A stretch of DNA of 48,586 nt from Pseudoxanthomonas suwonensis J47 (GCF_000513955.1 NZ_AZUZ01000001.1:1-48586), one strand, 5' to 3'; positions 8,587 to 21,171 are shown, numbered from the stretch's first letter. Translations and numbers: made by a program. Notes: generated by a model not told the origin, from the letters alone.

Positions 8587-10564
8587 GGTGTTGCGTCGGG
8601 TTCGCGGGCTGCCGGCGCGCACTGCGCGGGCGGTGGTGGCGATGGCGCTGCTGGCCGTCTGGGTGCCGCTGCAGGCCGCCGCGGCATCGCTGGGCGATGT
8701 CCCCAGCCCGGACGGCCGCCTGCGCGTGGAGATGGCGCTGGACGATGCCGGGCGGCCCATGTGGCGCCTGCTGCGTGAGGGACGCGAAGTCGTCGCGCCA
8801 TCGCCGCTGGGCATGGTGGGCGAGGGCGTGGACCTGTCCCAGGGACTGGTCTTCGCCGGCGTGGATCCGGTGCAGCCGGTGGCCGACGACTACGAGCTGC
8901 TGTCGGGCAAGCGCCGCCACAACGAATACCGCGCCAACCGCCGCGTGTTCCGCTGGAAGGACGCGCAGGGCCACGGGCTGGCCGTGGCCTGGCAGGTGTC
9001 GAACGACGGCGCCGCGTTCCGCTACGAGCTGGAACACCCGGTGCCCGGGCTGCAGACCTGGAAGCGAGACGCGGCGACATTCCGCCTGCCGCCCGGTGCG
9101 CACGCTTGGCTGCAGCCGATGGCCGAACCCAAGACCGGCTTCGCGCGCACCAATCCCTCGTACGAGGAGTACTACCTGCAGGACGTGCCGGTGGGTACTC
9201 CGACGCCGATGGGGCATGGCTGGGTGTTCCCCGCGCTGTTCCGCAGCGGGGACGACTGGATCCTGCTGAGCGAAGGCAGCCTGCGCCGCGGCGATGCCGG
9301 CAGCCGCCTGCTCGATGGCGCGACTCCGGGCGAGTACCTGATCGGCTTCCCCGACGGGCGCGAGGCGCTGCCGGGCGGAGCGGCGCTGCCGTGGATTGGG
9401 GCGTTCCCGTGGCGTTCGCCGTGGCGCATCGTCGCGGTGGGCGGCCTGGCCACGGTGGTCGATTCCACCCTCGGCACGGACCTGGCCGATCCGCCGGCAG
9501 TGGCTGCGCCTTCGGTGTCGGGCAAGGCCTCGTGGAGCTGGCCGCTGCTGGGCGACGACCACACCGTGTTCGAGGTGCAGAAGCAGTTCGTCGACTACGC
9601 CGCGCGCATGGGCTGGCGCTACACCCTGGTCGATGCGCTGTGGGACACGCAGATCGGCGAGGACAGGATGCGCGAACTCGTCGAGTACGCGCACGGCAAG
9701 GGCGTGTCCGTGCTGGTCTGGTACAACTCGGCCGGCGACTGGAACGACGCCCCGCAGACCCCGCGCGGCCGGCTGCTGGACCATGCCAGCCGCGTGCGCG
9801 AGTTCGACAGGCTCAAGGCCATGGGCGTGGCCGGGCTGAAAGTCGACTTCTTCGGCGGCGACGGCTCGTCGATGATCGCCTACTACCTTGACCTGCTGGC
9901 CGACGCTGCCCCCTACGGCTTCCAGATGAACTTCCACGGCGCCACGCTGCCGCGTGGCTGGCAGCGCACCTGGCCGCACCTGCAGACGATGGAGGCGGTG
10001 CGCGGACTGGAATTCGCCACCTTCGAGCAGGCCAATGCCGACCGCGTGCCCGTGCACGCGGCGACCCTGCCGTTCGTGCGCAACGTGTTCGACCCGATGG
10101 ACTTCACCCCGCTGGCGATGGTCAAGCTCAACGACCGCGTGCAGCGCCGCACCAGCCCGGCGTTCGAGCTGGCGCAGTCGGTGCTGTTCGTTTCCGGCAT
10201 CCAGCACTATGCCGAGACCGCCGAGGGCATGGCGCAGGTGCCGAAGTACGTGCGCGCCTTCCTTTCCGGCCTGCCGGAAGTGTGGGACGACAGCCGCTTC
10301 CTCGACGGTTACCCGGGGCAGTACGCGGTGTTCGCGCGCCAGGGTGGCGGTCGCTGGTTCGTGGGCGGGATCAACGCCGGCCCCGGGCCGCGCAAGCTCA
10401 TGCTGGACGCCGGCAGGCTGGGCGGCGGCGTGCAGCGCGGCCTGCTGATCGTCGATGGCGACGATGCGCCGGGCTTCGCCCGGCGGCGCGTCGAGTTCGG
10501 GCCCGGGAAGCCACTGGAACTGGAGCTGCCGGCGGCCGGCGGGTTCGTGCTGCAACTGGACTGA
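8579..10564 (+). CDS. Secreted glycoside hydrolase family 97 enzyme
   Basis: A 661-residue GH97 enzyme with an N-terminal signal peptide (hydrophobic to about residue 37). An N-terminal beta-sandwich (about 40-300) is followed by a TIM barrel (about 320-570) and a small C-terminal sheet. The barrel strand GLKVDFF carries Asp423, where retaining GH97 members have their nucleophile; inverting SusB-type members lack this Asp. NFHGATLPRGWQRTWP and TMEAVRGLE (Glu472) are also family landmarks. Retaining members known so far include alpha-galactosidases and beta-L-arabinopyranosidases; the latter fits this cluster, but the substrate is undecided. The ATG at 8579 has GGAGG 5 bases upstream and overlaps the yjfF stop; a GTG at 8567 is possible. 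Confidence 0.86.
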   Translation: MAEVLRRVRGLPARTARAVVAMALLAVWVPLQAAAASLGDVPSPDGRLRVEMALDDAGRPMWRLLREGREVVAPSPLGMVGEGVDLSQGLVFAGVDPVQPVADDYELLSGKRRHNEYRANRRVFRWKDAQGHGLAVAWQVSNDGAAFRYELEHPVPGLQTWKRDAATFRLPPGAHAWLQPMAEPKTGFARTNPSYEEYYLQDVPVGTPTPMGHGWVFPALFRSGDDWILLSEGSLRRGDAGSRLLDGATPGEYLIGFPDGREALPGGAALPWIGAFPWRSPWRIVAVGGLATVVDSTLGTDLADPPAVAAPSVSGKASWSWPLLGDDHTVFEVQKQFVDYAARMGWRYTLVDALWDTQIGEDRMRELVEYAHGKGVSVLVWYNSAGDWNDAPQTPRGRLLDHASRVREFDRLKAMGVAGLKVDFFGGDGSSMIAYYLDLLADAAPYGFQMNFHGATLPRGWQRTWPHLQTMEAVRGLEFATFEQANADRVPVHAATLPFVRNVFDPMDFTPLAMVKLNDRVQRRTSPAFELAQSVLFVSGIQHYAETAEGMAQVPKYVRAFLSGLPEVWDDSRFLDGYPGQYAVFARQGGGRWFVGGINAGPGPRKLMLDAGRLGGGVQRGLLIVDGDDAPGFARRRVEFGPGKPLELELPAAGGFVLQLD

Positions 10565-10598
10565 GCGGCGCCTCACGCGTCGCGCCGGGAGGTGAGTG

Positions 10599-12704
10599 AT
10601 GGTGTTTGCGCGACTGCTCCTGCTGCTGTCCCTGCTGGTAGGCGGCGCATCCGTCGTGGCGGCGCCGGTCTCCTGGACCGCCGACAACGGCAACGGCACC
10701 TACACCAACCCGATCTTCTACGACGAGTTCTCCGACCCTGACCTGATCCGGGTCGGCGACTGGTTCTACATGACCGGCACCACCATGCACGCCGTGCCCG
10801 GCCTGCCGTTGCTGCGCTCGCGCGACCTGGTCAACTGGGAATTCGTGTCCTATGCGCTGACGGAGTTTCCGCCGGGGCCCGAATACCGGCTCGAGGAAGG
10901 GAAGGACCTGTACGGCCAGGGCATCTGGGCACCGGTGCTGCGCCATCACGACGGCCGCTTCCATATCTTCGCCAACATCAACGAGCGCGGGCTGCACGTG
11001 TTCACCGCGGAAGATCCGGCGGGACCTTGGACGCATAAGGTGATCGACCGCAACCTGCACGACCTGTCGGTACTGTTCGACGACGACGGCCGGGTCTGGG
11101 CGGTGTTCAACTACAACGAGGTGCGCCTGGTCGAACTGGAGCCGGACCTGTCCGGCGTGGTCGAGGGCAGCGAACGGGTGATCATCCCGGCCGGCCAGGG
11201 CATGGGCGAGGGCCACCACTTCTACAAGGTGGACGGGCGCTACTACATCATCAGCGCCAACTACGCCCCGGTCGGGCGCATGCAGGCCGCGCGCGCCGAC
11301 AGCCTCGACGGGCCGTGGGAAACGGTGGCGATCAGCGCCAGCGAGAGCATGGGTTTCCAGCGGGGCTGGTGGGAGAGCAGCGTCGGCCAGCGCTCGCCGA
11401 TCCCGGCCGACGGCGCGCGTTTCTCTTCGCACAGGCCCGGCGACAACGAACTGGGTGCGGTGCCGCTGCACCAGGGCGGCATCGTCCAGGCGCCGGACGG
11501 CAGCTGGTGGGGCTTCTCGATGATGGACCTCAAGTCCATCGGCCGGACCACTTTCCTGTCGCCGGTCACCTGGCACGAAGGCTGGCCGTACTTCGGCCTG
11601 CCGGGCAACCTGGGGCGCTCGCCGCGCACGTGGACCAAGCCGAAGGTCGATGTGGATGTGAAGCCGCATGCGCCTTACCGGCGCAGCGATGACTTTTCCG
11701 CCGCGCAGTTGCAGCCGGTGTGGCAGTGGAACCACCAGCCGCAGGACGGCAACTGGTCGCTGCAGGAACGCCGCGGGCACCTGCGCCTGCATGCGCTGCC
11801 GGTCGATGGCTTCCTGCACGCGCGCAACACGCTGACCCAGCGCGTCGTGGGCCCGGAAGCCACGGCCACCGTGGTGCTGGATGCCGGCGGTTTGCAGCCG
11901 GGCGATGTCGCAGGGCTGGGCGTGCTGAACATGCCGGCGGCGTGGCTGGCGGTGGTGCAGGAAGACGGGCGGCGCGTGTTGCGCTGGTACTCGCAGGCGG
12001 AGGATCGCCGTATCGATGTGCCGTTGCCGCAGGCACGGGTCTACCTGCGCCTGCGCGGAGACCACGACGAGGACCTGGCCTGGTTCTCCTGGAGCGTGGA
12101 CGGGCGCGAGTTCCACGACATCGGCACGCCGGTGCGGCTGCCGTACCAGCTCAAGACCTTCCAGGGTTCGCGCTACGCGCTGTTCGCGTTCAACAGCGCC
12201 GGCCGCGAGGGCGGGCATGCCGACTTCGACCGCTTCGACCTGGTCGAGCCGCTCGCCGACCGTTCGCGCAATATCCCGCTGGGGCAGGTGGTGACGCTGG
12301 AGAACCTGGGCGATGGCAGCGTGGCCACGGTGCACCCGCTGGGCGTGCTGCAGCCGCTGCCGGCCGATGCGGAGAAGGCGAAGTCGCCTGCGGCCCGGTT
12401 CCGGGTTCATGATCGCGGTGGCGGCCAGGTGGCGCTGGAGGCGTTGGATGGCAGCGGCTTCCTGACCGTGGCCGGCATCGGCCTGTCCGCCGACGTGCGC
12501 CTGCTGCCGGAGCACCCGGTCGACAGCCGCTTCATGTGGCAGGACCTGCTGCGCGGGCAGTTCATGCTGCTGTCGATGAAGACCCACCGTTACCTGGGCA
12601 TCCTGCCGGGGACTGGCGAGCCTTACGCGGCGGATCGTCCGGGCACGCGGCCTGACCGGCGCGATGGGACGGTGCTGGTGTGGAGGGCGGTAAAGGGGCA
12701 GTAG
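10599..12704 (+). CDS. Secreted GH43 arabinosidase/xylosidase, multidomain
   Basis: A 701-residue protein with a signal peptide (cleavage near residue 22) and a GH43 five-bladed propeller (about 30-335). The catalytic base lies in YDEFSDPDLI, the pKa-tuning Asp in LHDLSVLFDDDG and the general-acid Glu in GMGEGHHFYKV. A beta-sandwich of the beta-xylosidase C2 type follows (about 365-545), then a C-terminal region (about 555-700) whose spaced repeats (GSGFLTVAG, THRYLGILPG) look like a beta-trefoil. It should cleave arabinofuranosyl or xylosyl ends from plant polysaccharide fragments and feed the importer upstream. The 32-base gap after GH97 and the GGAGGTG ribosome binding site fit an operon-end position. 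Exact specificity is unknown. Confidence 0.85.
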   Translation: MVFARLLLLLSLLVGGASVVAAPVSWTADNGNGTYTNPIFYDEFSDPDLIRVGDWFYMTGTTMHAVPGLPLLRSRDLVNWEFVSYALTEFPPGPEYRLEEGKDLYGQGIWAPVLRHHDGRFHIFANINERGLHVFTAEDPAGPWTHKVIDRNLHDLSVLFDDDGRVWAVFNYNEVRLVELEPDLSGVVEGSERVIIPAGQGMGEGHHFYKVDGRYYIISANYAPVGRMQAARADSLDGPWETVAISASESMGFQRGWWESSVGQRSPIPADGARFSSHRPGDNELGAVPLHQGGIVQAPDGSWWGFSMMDLKSIGRTTFLSPVTWHEGWPYFGLPGNLGRSPRTWTKPKVDVDVKPHAPYRRSDDFSAAQLQPVWQWNHQPQDGNWSLQERRGHLRLHALPVDGFLHARNTLTQRVVGPEATATVVLDAGGLQPGDVAGLGVLNMPAAWLAVVQEDGRRVLRWYSQAEDRRIDVPLPQARVYLRLRGDHDEDLAWFSWSVDGREFHDIGTPVRLPYQLKTFQGSRYALFAFNSAGREGGHADFDRFDLVEPLADRSRNIPLGQVVTLENLGDGSVATVHPLGVLQPLPADAEKAKSPAARFRVHDRGGGQVALEALDGSGFLTVAGIGLSADVRLLPEHPVDSRFMWQDLLRGQFMLLSMKTHRYLGILPGTGEPYAADRPGTRPDRRDGTVLVWRAVKGQ

Positions 12705-12736
12705 CCCGGATAAGGCGGAAGGCCGCATCCGGGGAT
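12701..12736 (+). repeat. Dispersed GTAGCCCGGATAAGG repeat
   Basis: The unit starts GTAGCCCGGATAAGGCGG and ends CGCATCCGGGG, forming an imperfect palindrome (CCCGGAT with ATCCGGG). The GH43 stop codon TAG is part of its GTAG head. Related copies lie at 4873-4905 and, inverted, at 48471-48497. As a hairpin at the operon end it may protect or end the transcript. Confidence 0.65.
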
Positions 12737-12802
12737 GGGGCGATGTGTTGTGCGCGTGGGCGAAATCAGCGCCATGCGACCGACTACGGGTTCGGTAACC
12801 GG

Positions 12803-12845
12803 CCCTCTCCCCCGGCCCCTCTCCCGGGGGGAGAGGGGGGTGTCC
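12803..12845. repeat. CCCCTCTCCC hairpin repeat
   Basis: Arms CCCCTCTCCC (12816-12825) and GGGAGAGGGG (12829-12838) form a perfect 10-bp stem in the gap between the convergent GH43 and parE genes. Further copies lie at 20919, 22829, 22893 and 48344. No U-tract follows on either strand. Confidence 0.7.
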
Positions 12846-12882
12846 CGGGTGCGCTTTGCTTACCGGGCTACGTTCTGGGTTC

Positions 12883-14772
12883 TCAGACTTCGAGGGAGGC
12901 GAGGTCGCCCTTCTGCTCCAGCCAAGCCTTGCGATCGGAGGCGCGCTTCTTGGCCAGCAGCATGTCCATCAGTGCGCGGGTCTGCTCGCCGTCGTCGACG
13001 GTCAGCTGGACCAGGCGGCGGGTGTCGGGATGGATGGTCGATTCGCGCAGCTGCTGCGGGTTCATTTCGCCGAGACCCTTGAAGCGGGTCACGTTGACCT
13101 GGCCCTTGATTTTCTCGCGGGCGATCTTTTCCAGCAGGAGGCGCTTCTCTTCCTCGTCCAGCGCGTAGAACACCTGCTTGCCCACGTCGACGCGGAACAG
13201 CGGCGGCATTGCCACGAACACGTGGCCGGCGGCCACCAGCGCCGGGAAGTGGCGCAGGAACAGCGCCGACAGCAGGGTGGCGATATGCAGGCCGTCGGAG
13301 TCGGCGTCGGCGAGGATCACGACCTTGCCGTAGCGCAGGCCGGTGAGGTCGTCCTTGCCCGGGTCGCAGCCGATCGCCACGGCCAGGTCGTGCACTTCCT
13401 GCGAGGCCAGCACGCTGCCGGAGGCCACTTCCCAGGTGTTGAGGATCTTGCCGCGCAGCGGCAGGATCGCCTGGAAGTCCTTGTCGCGGGCCTGCTTGGC
13501 GCTGCCGCCGGCCGAGTCGCCTTCCACCAGGAACAGCTCGGTGCGCGACAGGTCCTGGCTGATGCAGTCGGCCAGCTTGCCGGGCAGGGCCGGGCCCTGG
13601 GTGACCTTCTTGCGGGTCACCTGCTTCTCGGTCTTCAGGCGCGCGCTGGCGCGCTCGATCGCGAGCTGCGCGATCTTCTCGCCCAGGTCCACGTGCTGGT
13701 TCAGCCACAGGCTGAAGGCGTCGTGCGCGGCGCTCTCGATGAAGCCGGCGGCCTGGCGCGAGCTCAGGCGTTCCTTGGTCTGGCCGCTGAACTGCGGGTC
13801 GGTCATCTTCAGCGACAGCACGAAGGACACGCGGTCCCACACGTCCTCCGGCGCCAGCTTCACGCCGCGCGGCAGCAGGTTGCGGAAGTCGCAGAACTCG
13901 CGCAGCGCGTCGGTCAGGCCCGAGCGCAGGCCGTTGACGTGGGTGCCGTGCTGCGCGGTTGGGATGAGGTTGACGTAGCTCTCCTGCACCAGATCGCCTT
14001 CCGGGATCCAGGCCACCGCCCAGTCCACCACCTCGGTGTCCTTCTTCAGGCTGCCGGTGAACAGCTCCGGCGGCAGCAGCTCGCGTCCGGCCAGCTCGCC
14101 CTTGAGGTAGTCGCGCAGGCCGTCCTCGAAGTACCAGCGGTCGCGTTCGCCGCTGGCCTCGTCGTGGAGGGTGACGGCCAGGCCCGGGCACAGCACCGCC
14201 TTGGCGCGCAGCAGGTGGCGCAGGGCGCGCAGGTTGAAGCGCGGGCTGTCGAAGTACTTCGGATCCGGCCAGAAGCGCACGCGGGTGCCGGTGTTGCGCT
14301 TGCCGACGGTGCCGACCACTTCCAGCGGGGTGGCGCGGTCGCCGTCGCGGAAGGTGATGCGGTGTTCCTGGCCCTCGCGCTTGATGTGCACCTCGACCAG
14401 GGTCGACAGCGCGTTGACCACGCTCACGCCCACGCCGTGCAGGCCGCCGGAGAAGGTGTAGTTCTTGTTGCTGAACTTGCCGCCCGCGTGCAGGCGGGTG
14501 AGGATCAGCTCGACGCCGGGGATCTTCTCCTCCGGGTGGATGTCCACCGGCATGCCGCGGCCGTCGTCGGAGACCTCGCAGCTTCCGTCGCGGTACAGGG
14601 TGACCTCGATCTCCCGCGCGTGCCCGGCCAGGGCCTCGTCCACCGCGTTGTCGATCACTTCCTGGGCCAGGTGGTTGGGCCGGGAAGTGTCGGTATACAT
14701 GCCCGGGCGGCGCTTGACCGGATCCAGGCCGGAGAGGACTTCGATGTCGGCGGCGTTGTAACGGCTGCTCAT
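12883..14772 (-). CDS. parE: DNA topoisomerase IV subunit B
   Basis: A 629-residue type IIA topoisomerase ATPase subunit, which partners ParC to decatenate sister chromosomes. The GHKL ATPase shows [14 protein letters not shown] (Glu38, Asn42), DDGRGMPV and [14 protein letters not shown]. The TOPRIM domain shows [16 protein letters not shown] and [12 protein letters not shown]. Length and the ending without a GyrB-type insertion match proteobacterial ParE (about 630 residues) rather than GyrB (about 800). The ATG at 14772, just before [12 protein letters not shown], matches the family N-terminus; an upstream in-frame start would add 20 unrelated residues. It is monocistronic and convergent with the GH43 gene. 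Confidence 0.96.
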   Translation of the reverse strand: MSSRYNAADIEVLSGLDPVKRRPGMYTDTSRPNHLAQEVIDNAVDEALAGHAREIEVTLYRDGSCEVSDDGRGMPVDIHPEEKIPGVELILTRLHAGGKFSNKNYTFSGGLHGVGVSVVNALSTLVEVHIKREGQEHRITFRDGDRATPLEVVGTVGKRNTGTRVRFWPDPKYFDSPRFNLRALRHLLRAKAVLCPGLAVTLHDEASGERDRWYFEDGLRDYLKGELAGRELLPPELFTGSLKKDTEVVDWAVAWIPEGDLVQESYVNLIPTAQHGTHVNGLRSGLTDALREFCDFRNLLPRGVKLAPEDVWDRVSFVLSLKMTDPQFSGQTKERLSSRQAAGFIESAAHDAFSLWLNQHVDLGEKIAQLAIERASARLKTEKQVTRKKVTQGPALPGKLADCISQDLSRTELFLVEGDSAGGSAKQARDKDFQAILPLRGKILNTWEVASGSVLASQEVHDLAVAIGCDPGKDDLTGLRYGKVVILADADSDGLHIATLLSALFLRHFPALVAAGHVFVAMPPLFRVDVGKQVFYALDEEEKRLLLEKIAREKIKGQVNVTRFKGLGEMNPQQLRESTIHPDTRRLVQLTVDDGEQTRALMDMLLAKKRASDRKAWLEQKGDLASLEV

Positions 14773-14995
14773 GGAACCTTGCGATGGCGCGATGCGACGC
14801 GGAAGTGTGGGGCCTGGCCCCGCTTTTTGCACCCCCTCGGTGCCTGTTCAGGAGGGCGCAGGCCGCTCCGGCGTATAAGGGCGCCAGGTTCGCGGGAAGC
14901 GGCCGGTGCGGGCGCAAGCCCTGGTACCCGGGCGTCCGCGGCCTGCAACCCGAAGGCGGGCGCATGGGGAAGCCCGCCGCGACAGGAGGTGAAGC

Positions 14996-15265
14996 ATGAA
15001 TCGACGTCTGTTCTGGAGTGCCGTTGCGGCCGTGGTGGCCGTGGCCGCGAGTGCGCCGCTGTGGGCGCAGGATCGGGGCAAGGCCGGGCAGTCCGGCGAG
15101 AAGGCCGCGCTGGCCGAGCACCAGGCCCAGGAGCAGCGCGAACAGGCCGCCGCGGCCGAGCGCGCCAGGCGCCGCGAGGCGGCCCGCAGCGGCAACGACC
15201 CGCGCGGCAAGGCCGACGCGCCGCGCAAGGAAGAGGAAGAAGAGGCCAAGCGCCCCCCGCGCTGA
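14996..15265 (+). CDS. Small secreted charged protein, function unknown
   Basis: An 89-residue protein with a clear signal peptide (about residues 1-25, cleavage near APLWA/Q) and a mature part that is almost wholly Ala, Glu, Arg, Lys and Gln. That composition suggests a disordered or single-helix periplasmic protein; there are no cysteines. A strong ribosome binding site, AGGAGGTG, sits 7 bases before the ATG, which supports real translation. It lies alone between parE and pyrG. I recognise no family. A possible -10 TATAAG is at 14874-14879, without a good -35. Confidence 0.62.
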   Translation: MNRRLFWSAVAAVVAVAASAPLWAQDRGKAGQSGEKAALAEHQAQEQREQAAAAERARRREAARSGNDPRGKADAPRKEEEEEAKRPPR

Positions 15266-17061
<1,796 letters not shown>

Positions 17062-17173
17062 AACGCCGGGTTGGCGCGGTCTTCGCGCCGCCTGGGGTGC
17101 ACTGTCACGTCCGGCCGCCGTCGGGCCGCGTCCCGCGTCGACGCCCGCCGCGGCCACCTGGAGGAATGAAGTG

Positions 17174-18007
17174 ATGAAACTGTGCGGATTCGAGGTCGGC
17201 CTGGACCAGCCGCTGTTCCTGATCGCCGGTCCCTGCGTGATCGAGTCGATGCAGCTGCAGCTGGACGTGGCCGGGCAGCTCAAGGAAATCACCGGCAAGC
17301 TGGGCATCAACTTCATCTTCAAGTCGAGCTTCGACAAGGCCAACCGCACTTCCGGCACCAGCTTCCGCGGCCCGGGCATGGAGGAGGGCCTGAAGGTCCT
17401 GGCCGAGGTGAAGAAGCAGATCGGCGTGCCGGTGCTCACCGACGTGCACGAGTACACGCCGATGAACGAGGTGGCGGCCGTGGTCGACGTGCTGCAGACG
17501 CCGGCGTTCCTGGTCCGGCAGACGGACTTCATCAGGAACGTGTGTTCGGCCGGCAAGCCGGTGAACATCAAGAAGGGCCAGTTCCTCTCGCCGTGGGACA
17601 TGAAGCCGGTGGTGGACAAGGCCAAGTCGACCGGCAACGAGCAGATCCTGGTCTGCGAGCGCGGTGCCAGCTTCGGCTACAACAACCTGGTCAGCGACAT
17701 GCGTTCGCTGGCAGTGATGCGCGAGACCGGCTGCCCGGTGGTGTTCGACGCCACGCATTCGGTGCAGCTGCCGGGCGGGCAGGGCAGCAGTTCCGGCGGC
17801 CAGCGCGAGTTCGTGCCGGTGCTGGCCCGGGCGGCGGTGGCGGTCGGCGTGTCCGGCCTGTTCGCCGAGACCCATCCGGACCCGTCCAAGGCCCTGTCCG
17901 ACGGCCCCAACGCCTGGCCGCTGGGCCGCATGGCCGAGCTGCTGGAAACGCTGCTGGAGCTGGACGCGGTCACCAAGAAGCACGGCTTCGCGGAAGCGAG
18001 CCTGTAA
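17174..18007 (+). CDS. kdsA: 3-deoxy-D-manno-octulosonate 8-phosphate synthase
   Basis: A 277-residue KDO8P synthase that condenses phosphoenolpyruvate with arabinose 5-phosphate for the lipopolysaccharide inner core. Landmarks are [11 protein letters not shown] near the N-terminus, [43 protein letters not shown] and [15 protein letters not shown], all typical of KdsA rather than DAHP synthase. The ribosome binding site GGAGGAA is 8 bases before the ATG at 17174; a GTG directly upstream would add one Met. It is 120 bases after pyrG and followed by REP elements, which probably end the transcript. Confidence 0.96.
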   Translation: MKLCGFEVGLDQPLFLIAGPCVIESMQLQLDVAGQLKEITGKLGINFIFKSSFDKANRTSGTSFRGPGMEEGLKVLAEVKKQIGVPVLTDVHEYTPMNEVAAVVDVLQTPAFLVRQTDFIRNVCSAGKPVNIKKGQFLSPWDMKPVVDKAKSTGNEQILVCERGASFGYNNLVSDMRSLAVMRETGCPVVFDATHSVQLPGGQGSSSGGQREFVPVLARAAVAVGVSGLFAETHPDPSKALSDGPNAWPLGRMAELLETLLELDAVTKKHGFAEASL

Positions 18008-18050
18008 GGCAAATCGCGCAGTCGCGCTGCGCGGTCCTTGGGCTGCTTCT

Positions 18051-18075
18051 GTAGAGCGGGGCTTGCCCCGCTGCT
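18051..18075 (+). repeat. GTAG-type REP palindrome
   Basis: GTAG head followed by the palindrome AGCGGGGCTTGCCCCGCT. It lies 43 bases after the kdsA stop and in the opposite orientation to the four tandem elements that follow, as in known GTAG REP clusters. Confidence 0.75.
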
Positions 18076-18099
18076 TTCATGTGACTCGGGGCGCCGGGC

Positions 18100-18279
18100 G
18101 TGGGAGTCGGGCAAGCCCGACTCTACCGGGTTGCGGTAGCCCGACTTGGCGTGGGAGTCGGGCAAGCCCGACTCTACCGGGTTGCGGTGGCCCGACCTGG
18201 CGTGGGAGTCGGGCAAGCCCGACTCTACCGGGTTGCGGTAGCCCGACCCGGCGTGGGAGTCGGGCAAGCCCGACTCTAC
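18100..18279 (-). repeat. Tandem array of four GTAG REP units, 51-bp period
   Basis: Four identical 27-bp REP elements start at 18100, 18151, 18202 and 18253, exactly 51 bases apart. Each has arms AGTCGGGC and GCCCGACT with a two-base AA loop, and reads GTAG to CCCAC on the minus strand. The 24-base linkers share GGGTTGCGGT and differ at a few positions (CGACTTGG, CGACCTGG, CGACCCGG). Identical elements with slightly diverged linkers suggest recent tandem duplication. The array fills the gap between kdsA and eno. Confidence 0.85.
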
Positions 18280-18326
18280 CGGGCGATCGGTGCTGGGGGC
18301 GTCGGGATGGCGCGCTCTTTTCGTGA

Positions 18327-19880
<1,554 letters not shown>

Positions 19881-19890
19881 CGGAACGCCG

Positions 19891-20220
19891 GTGCGCGCGA
19901 TGCGCTGGGTGCTGCTCGGCCTGGTACTGCTGCTGGGATGGCTGCAGTACCGGCTGTGGTTCGGGATCGGCAGCGCCGGCGAGGTCGCCGCGCTGCAGGC
20001 CCAGGTCGAGCACCAGCGCCGCGAGAACAGCGGCCTGAAGGAACGCAATGCCGCGCTGGCCGCGGAAGTGCGCGACCTCAAGGAAGGCGTGGCCGCCGCC
20101 GAGGAACGCGCGCGCAGCGAGCTGGGCATGATCCGCCCGGGCGAGGTGTTCTACCGGGTGGTGGAGGAGCCGGGACAGCGTCCTGCTCCGCCTCCCCGCG
20201 ACGAGGAGAGCCAGGACTGA
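19891..20220 (+). CDS. ftsB: Cell division protein FtsB
   Basis: A 109-residue bitopic division protein with one N-terminal membrane helix (about residues 5-19), the typical QYRLWFG after it, a periplasmic coiled coil (about 30-75) rich in [15 protein letters not shown], and the family landmark [20 protein letters not shown]. FtsB joins FtsQ and FtsL at the septum and activates FtsWI. The GTG at 19891 is chosen from the xanthomonad N-terminal pattern; an ATG lies at 19900. The stop overlaps the ispD start by one base. The C-terminal tail is Pro- and acid-rich. Confidence 0.9.
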   Translation: MRAMRWVLLGLVLLLGWLQYRLWFGIGSAGEVAALQAQVEHQRRENSGLKERNAALAAEVRDLKEGVAAAEERARSELGMIRPGEVFYRVVEEPGQRPAPPPRDEESQD

Positions 20221-20909
20221 TGGCCTCGATCTGGGCGGTGGTTCCCGCCGCGGGCCGCGGCACGCGCTTCGGCGGCGAAGTTCCCAAGCAGTACCTGGAA
20301 GTGGCCGGGCGGCTGCTGCTGGCGCACACGCTCGATGCGCTGCTGTCGCATGCGGCGGTGGCTGGCGTGGTCGTGGCGGTCGGCGAGCGCGACCAATGGT
20401 GGCCGGGCTGGACCGAGTTCGCCGGCAAGCCGGTGCTGGCCTGCACCGGTGGCGACAGCCGCGCCGCGTCGGTGCTGGCCGCGCTGGAAAGCCTGCCGGA
20501 GTCGGTGCGGGCCGACGATTTCGTGCTGGTCCACGACGCGGCGCGCCCGAACCTCGCGCAGGCCGACCTGGACCGCCTGCTGGAAAGCGGCCGTGCCGAT
20601 CCGGTCGGCGCGATCCTGGCCGCGCCGGTGCGCGACACGCTCAAGCGCGCCGGCGACGACGGCGGCATCGACGGCACCGAGCCGCGCGAACGCCTGTGGC
20701 GCGCGCTGACCCCGCAGCTGTTCCGCCGCCTGCAGCTGACCCGGGCCCTGCAGGCCGCCGCCGCGGCCGGCGTCGAGGTCACCGACGAGGCCATGGCGCT
20801 GGAACGCCAGGGCCTGCGTCCGCTGCTCGTGGAAGGCCGCGAAGACAACTTCAAGGTCACCACCCCCGCCGACCTGGCGCGCTTCGAGTTCGAGCTCTCG
20901 CGCCGTTGA
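20220..20909 (+). CDS. ispD: 2-C-methyl-D-erythritol 4-phosphate cytidylyltransferase
   Basis: A 229-residue MEP-pathway enzyme joining CTP and methylerythritol phosphate. The nucleotide-binding loop [20 protein letters not shown] is intact, HDAARPN is the metal/CTP site, and [11 protein letters not shown] with [16 protein letters not shown] completes the family pattern. Its start overlaps the ftsB stop. It needs CTP made by PyrG upstream, and the next pathway gene here, ispF, lies 262 bases downstream behind a repeat. Confidence 0.95.
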   Translation: MASIWAVVPAAGRGTRFGGEVPKQYLEVAGRLLLAHTLDALLSHAAVAGVVVAVGERDQWWPGWTEFAGKPVLACTGGDSRAASVLAALESLPESVRADDFVLVHDAARPNLAQADLDRLLESGRADPVGAILAAPVRDTLKRAGDDGGIDGTEPRERLWRALTPQLFRRLQLTRALQAAAAAGVEVTDEAMALERQGLRPLLVEGREDNFKVTTPADLARFEFELSRR

Positions 20910-20918
20910 GCCGTGTTT

Positions 20919-20955
20919 CCCCTCTCCCTCCGGGAGAGGGGAAGGGGAGAGGGCC
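20919..20955. repeat. CCCCTCTCCC hairpin repeat
   Basis: A perfect 10-bp stem of CCCCTCTCCC (20919-20928) and GGGAGAGGGG (20932-20941), then a GGGGAGAGGGC tail. It splits ispD from ispF, which are normally adjacent or fused, and occupies most of a 262-base gap with no gene. A partial GGAGGGAGAGGG copy lies at about 21080-21091. Confidence 0.7.
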
Positions 20956-21171
20956 GGCTTCTTCGCGCCGCCCAAGGCTCCCGACCTGCCCCCAGCCCCC
21001 CTCCGAGCCCCGGCCCGCCCCCATGGGCGCGGACATTCGACGCCATGCACGCCAGCGGCGCGCACACATGTCGTCCCACCCCGGAGGGAGAGGGAAGCGA
21101 TCCTCCGGCATGCGAGGCACAATACCCGCCGACGTGCCGGGCCGTTCCGGCAACACCGGAAAACCTGCGAC

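Noticed and set aside
14809-14828. Terminator-like GGGGC/GCCCC hairpin followed by TTTTT on the plus strand
   Set aside because: No plus-strand gene ends here. It lies in the parE upstream region and the stem is short; probably fortuitous.
18100-18279. CRISPR-like array (27-base repeats, 24-base spacers)
   Set aside because: The spacers are nearly identical to each other, the repeat is a known REP type found singly elsewhere in the window, and no cas gene is present.
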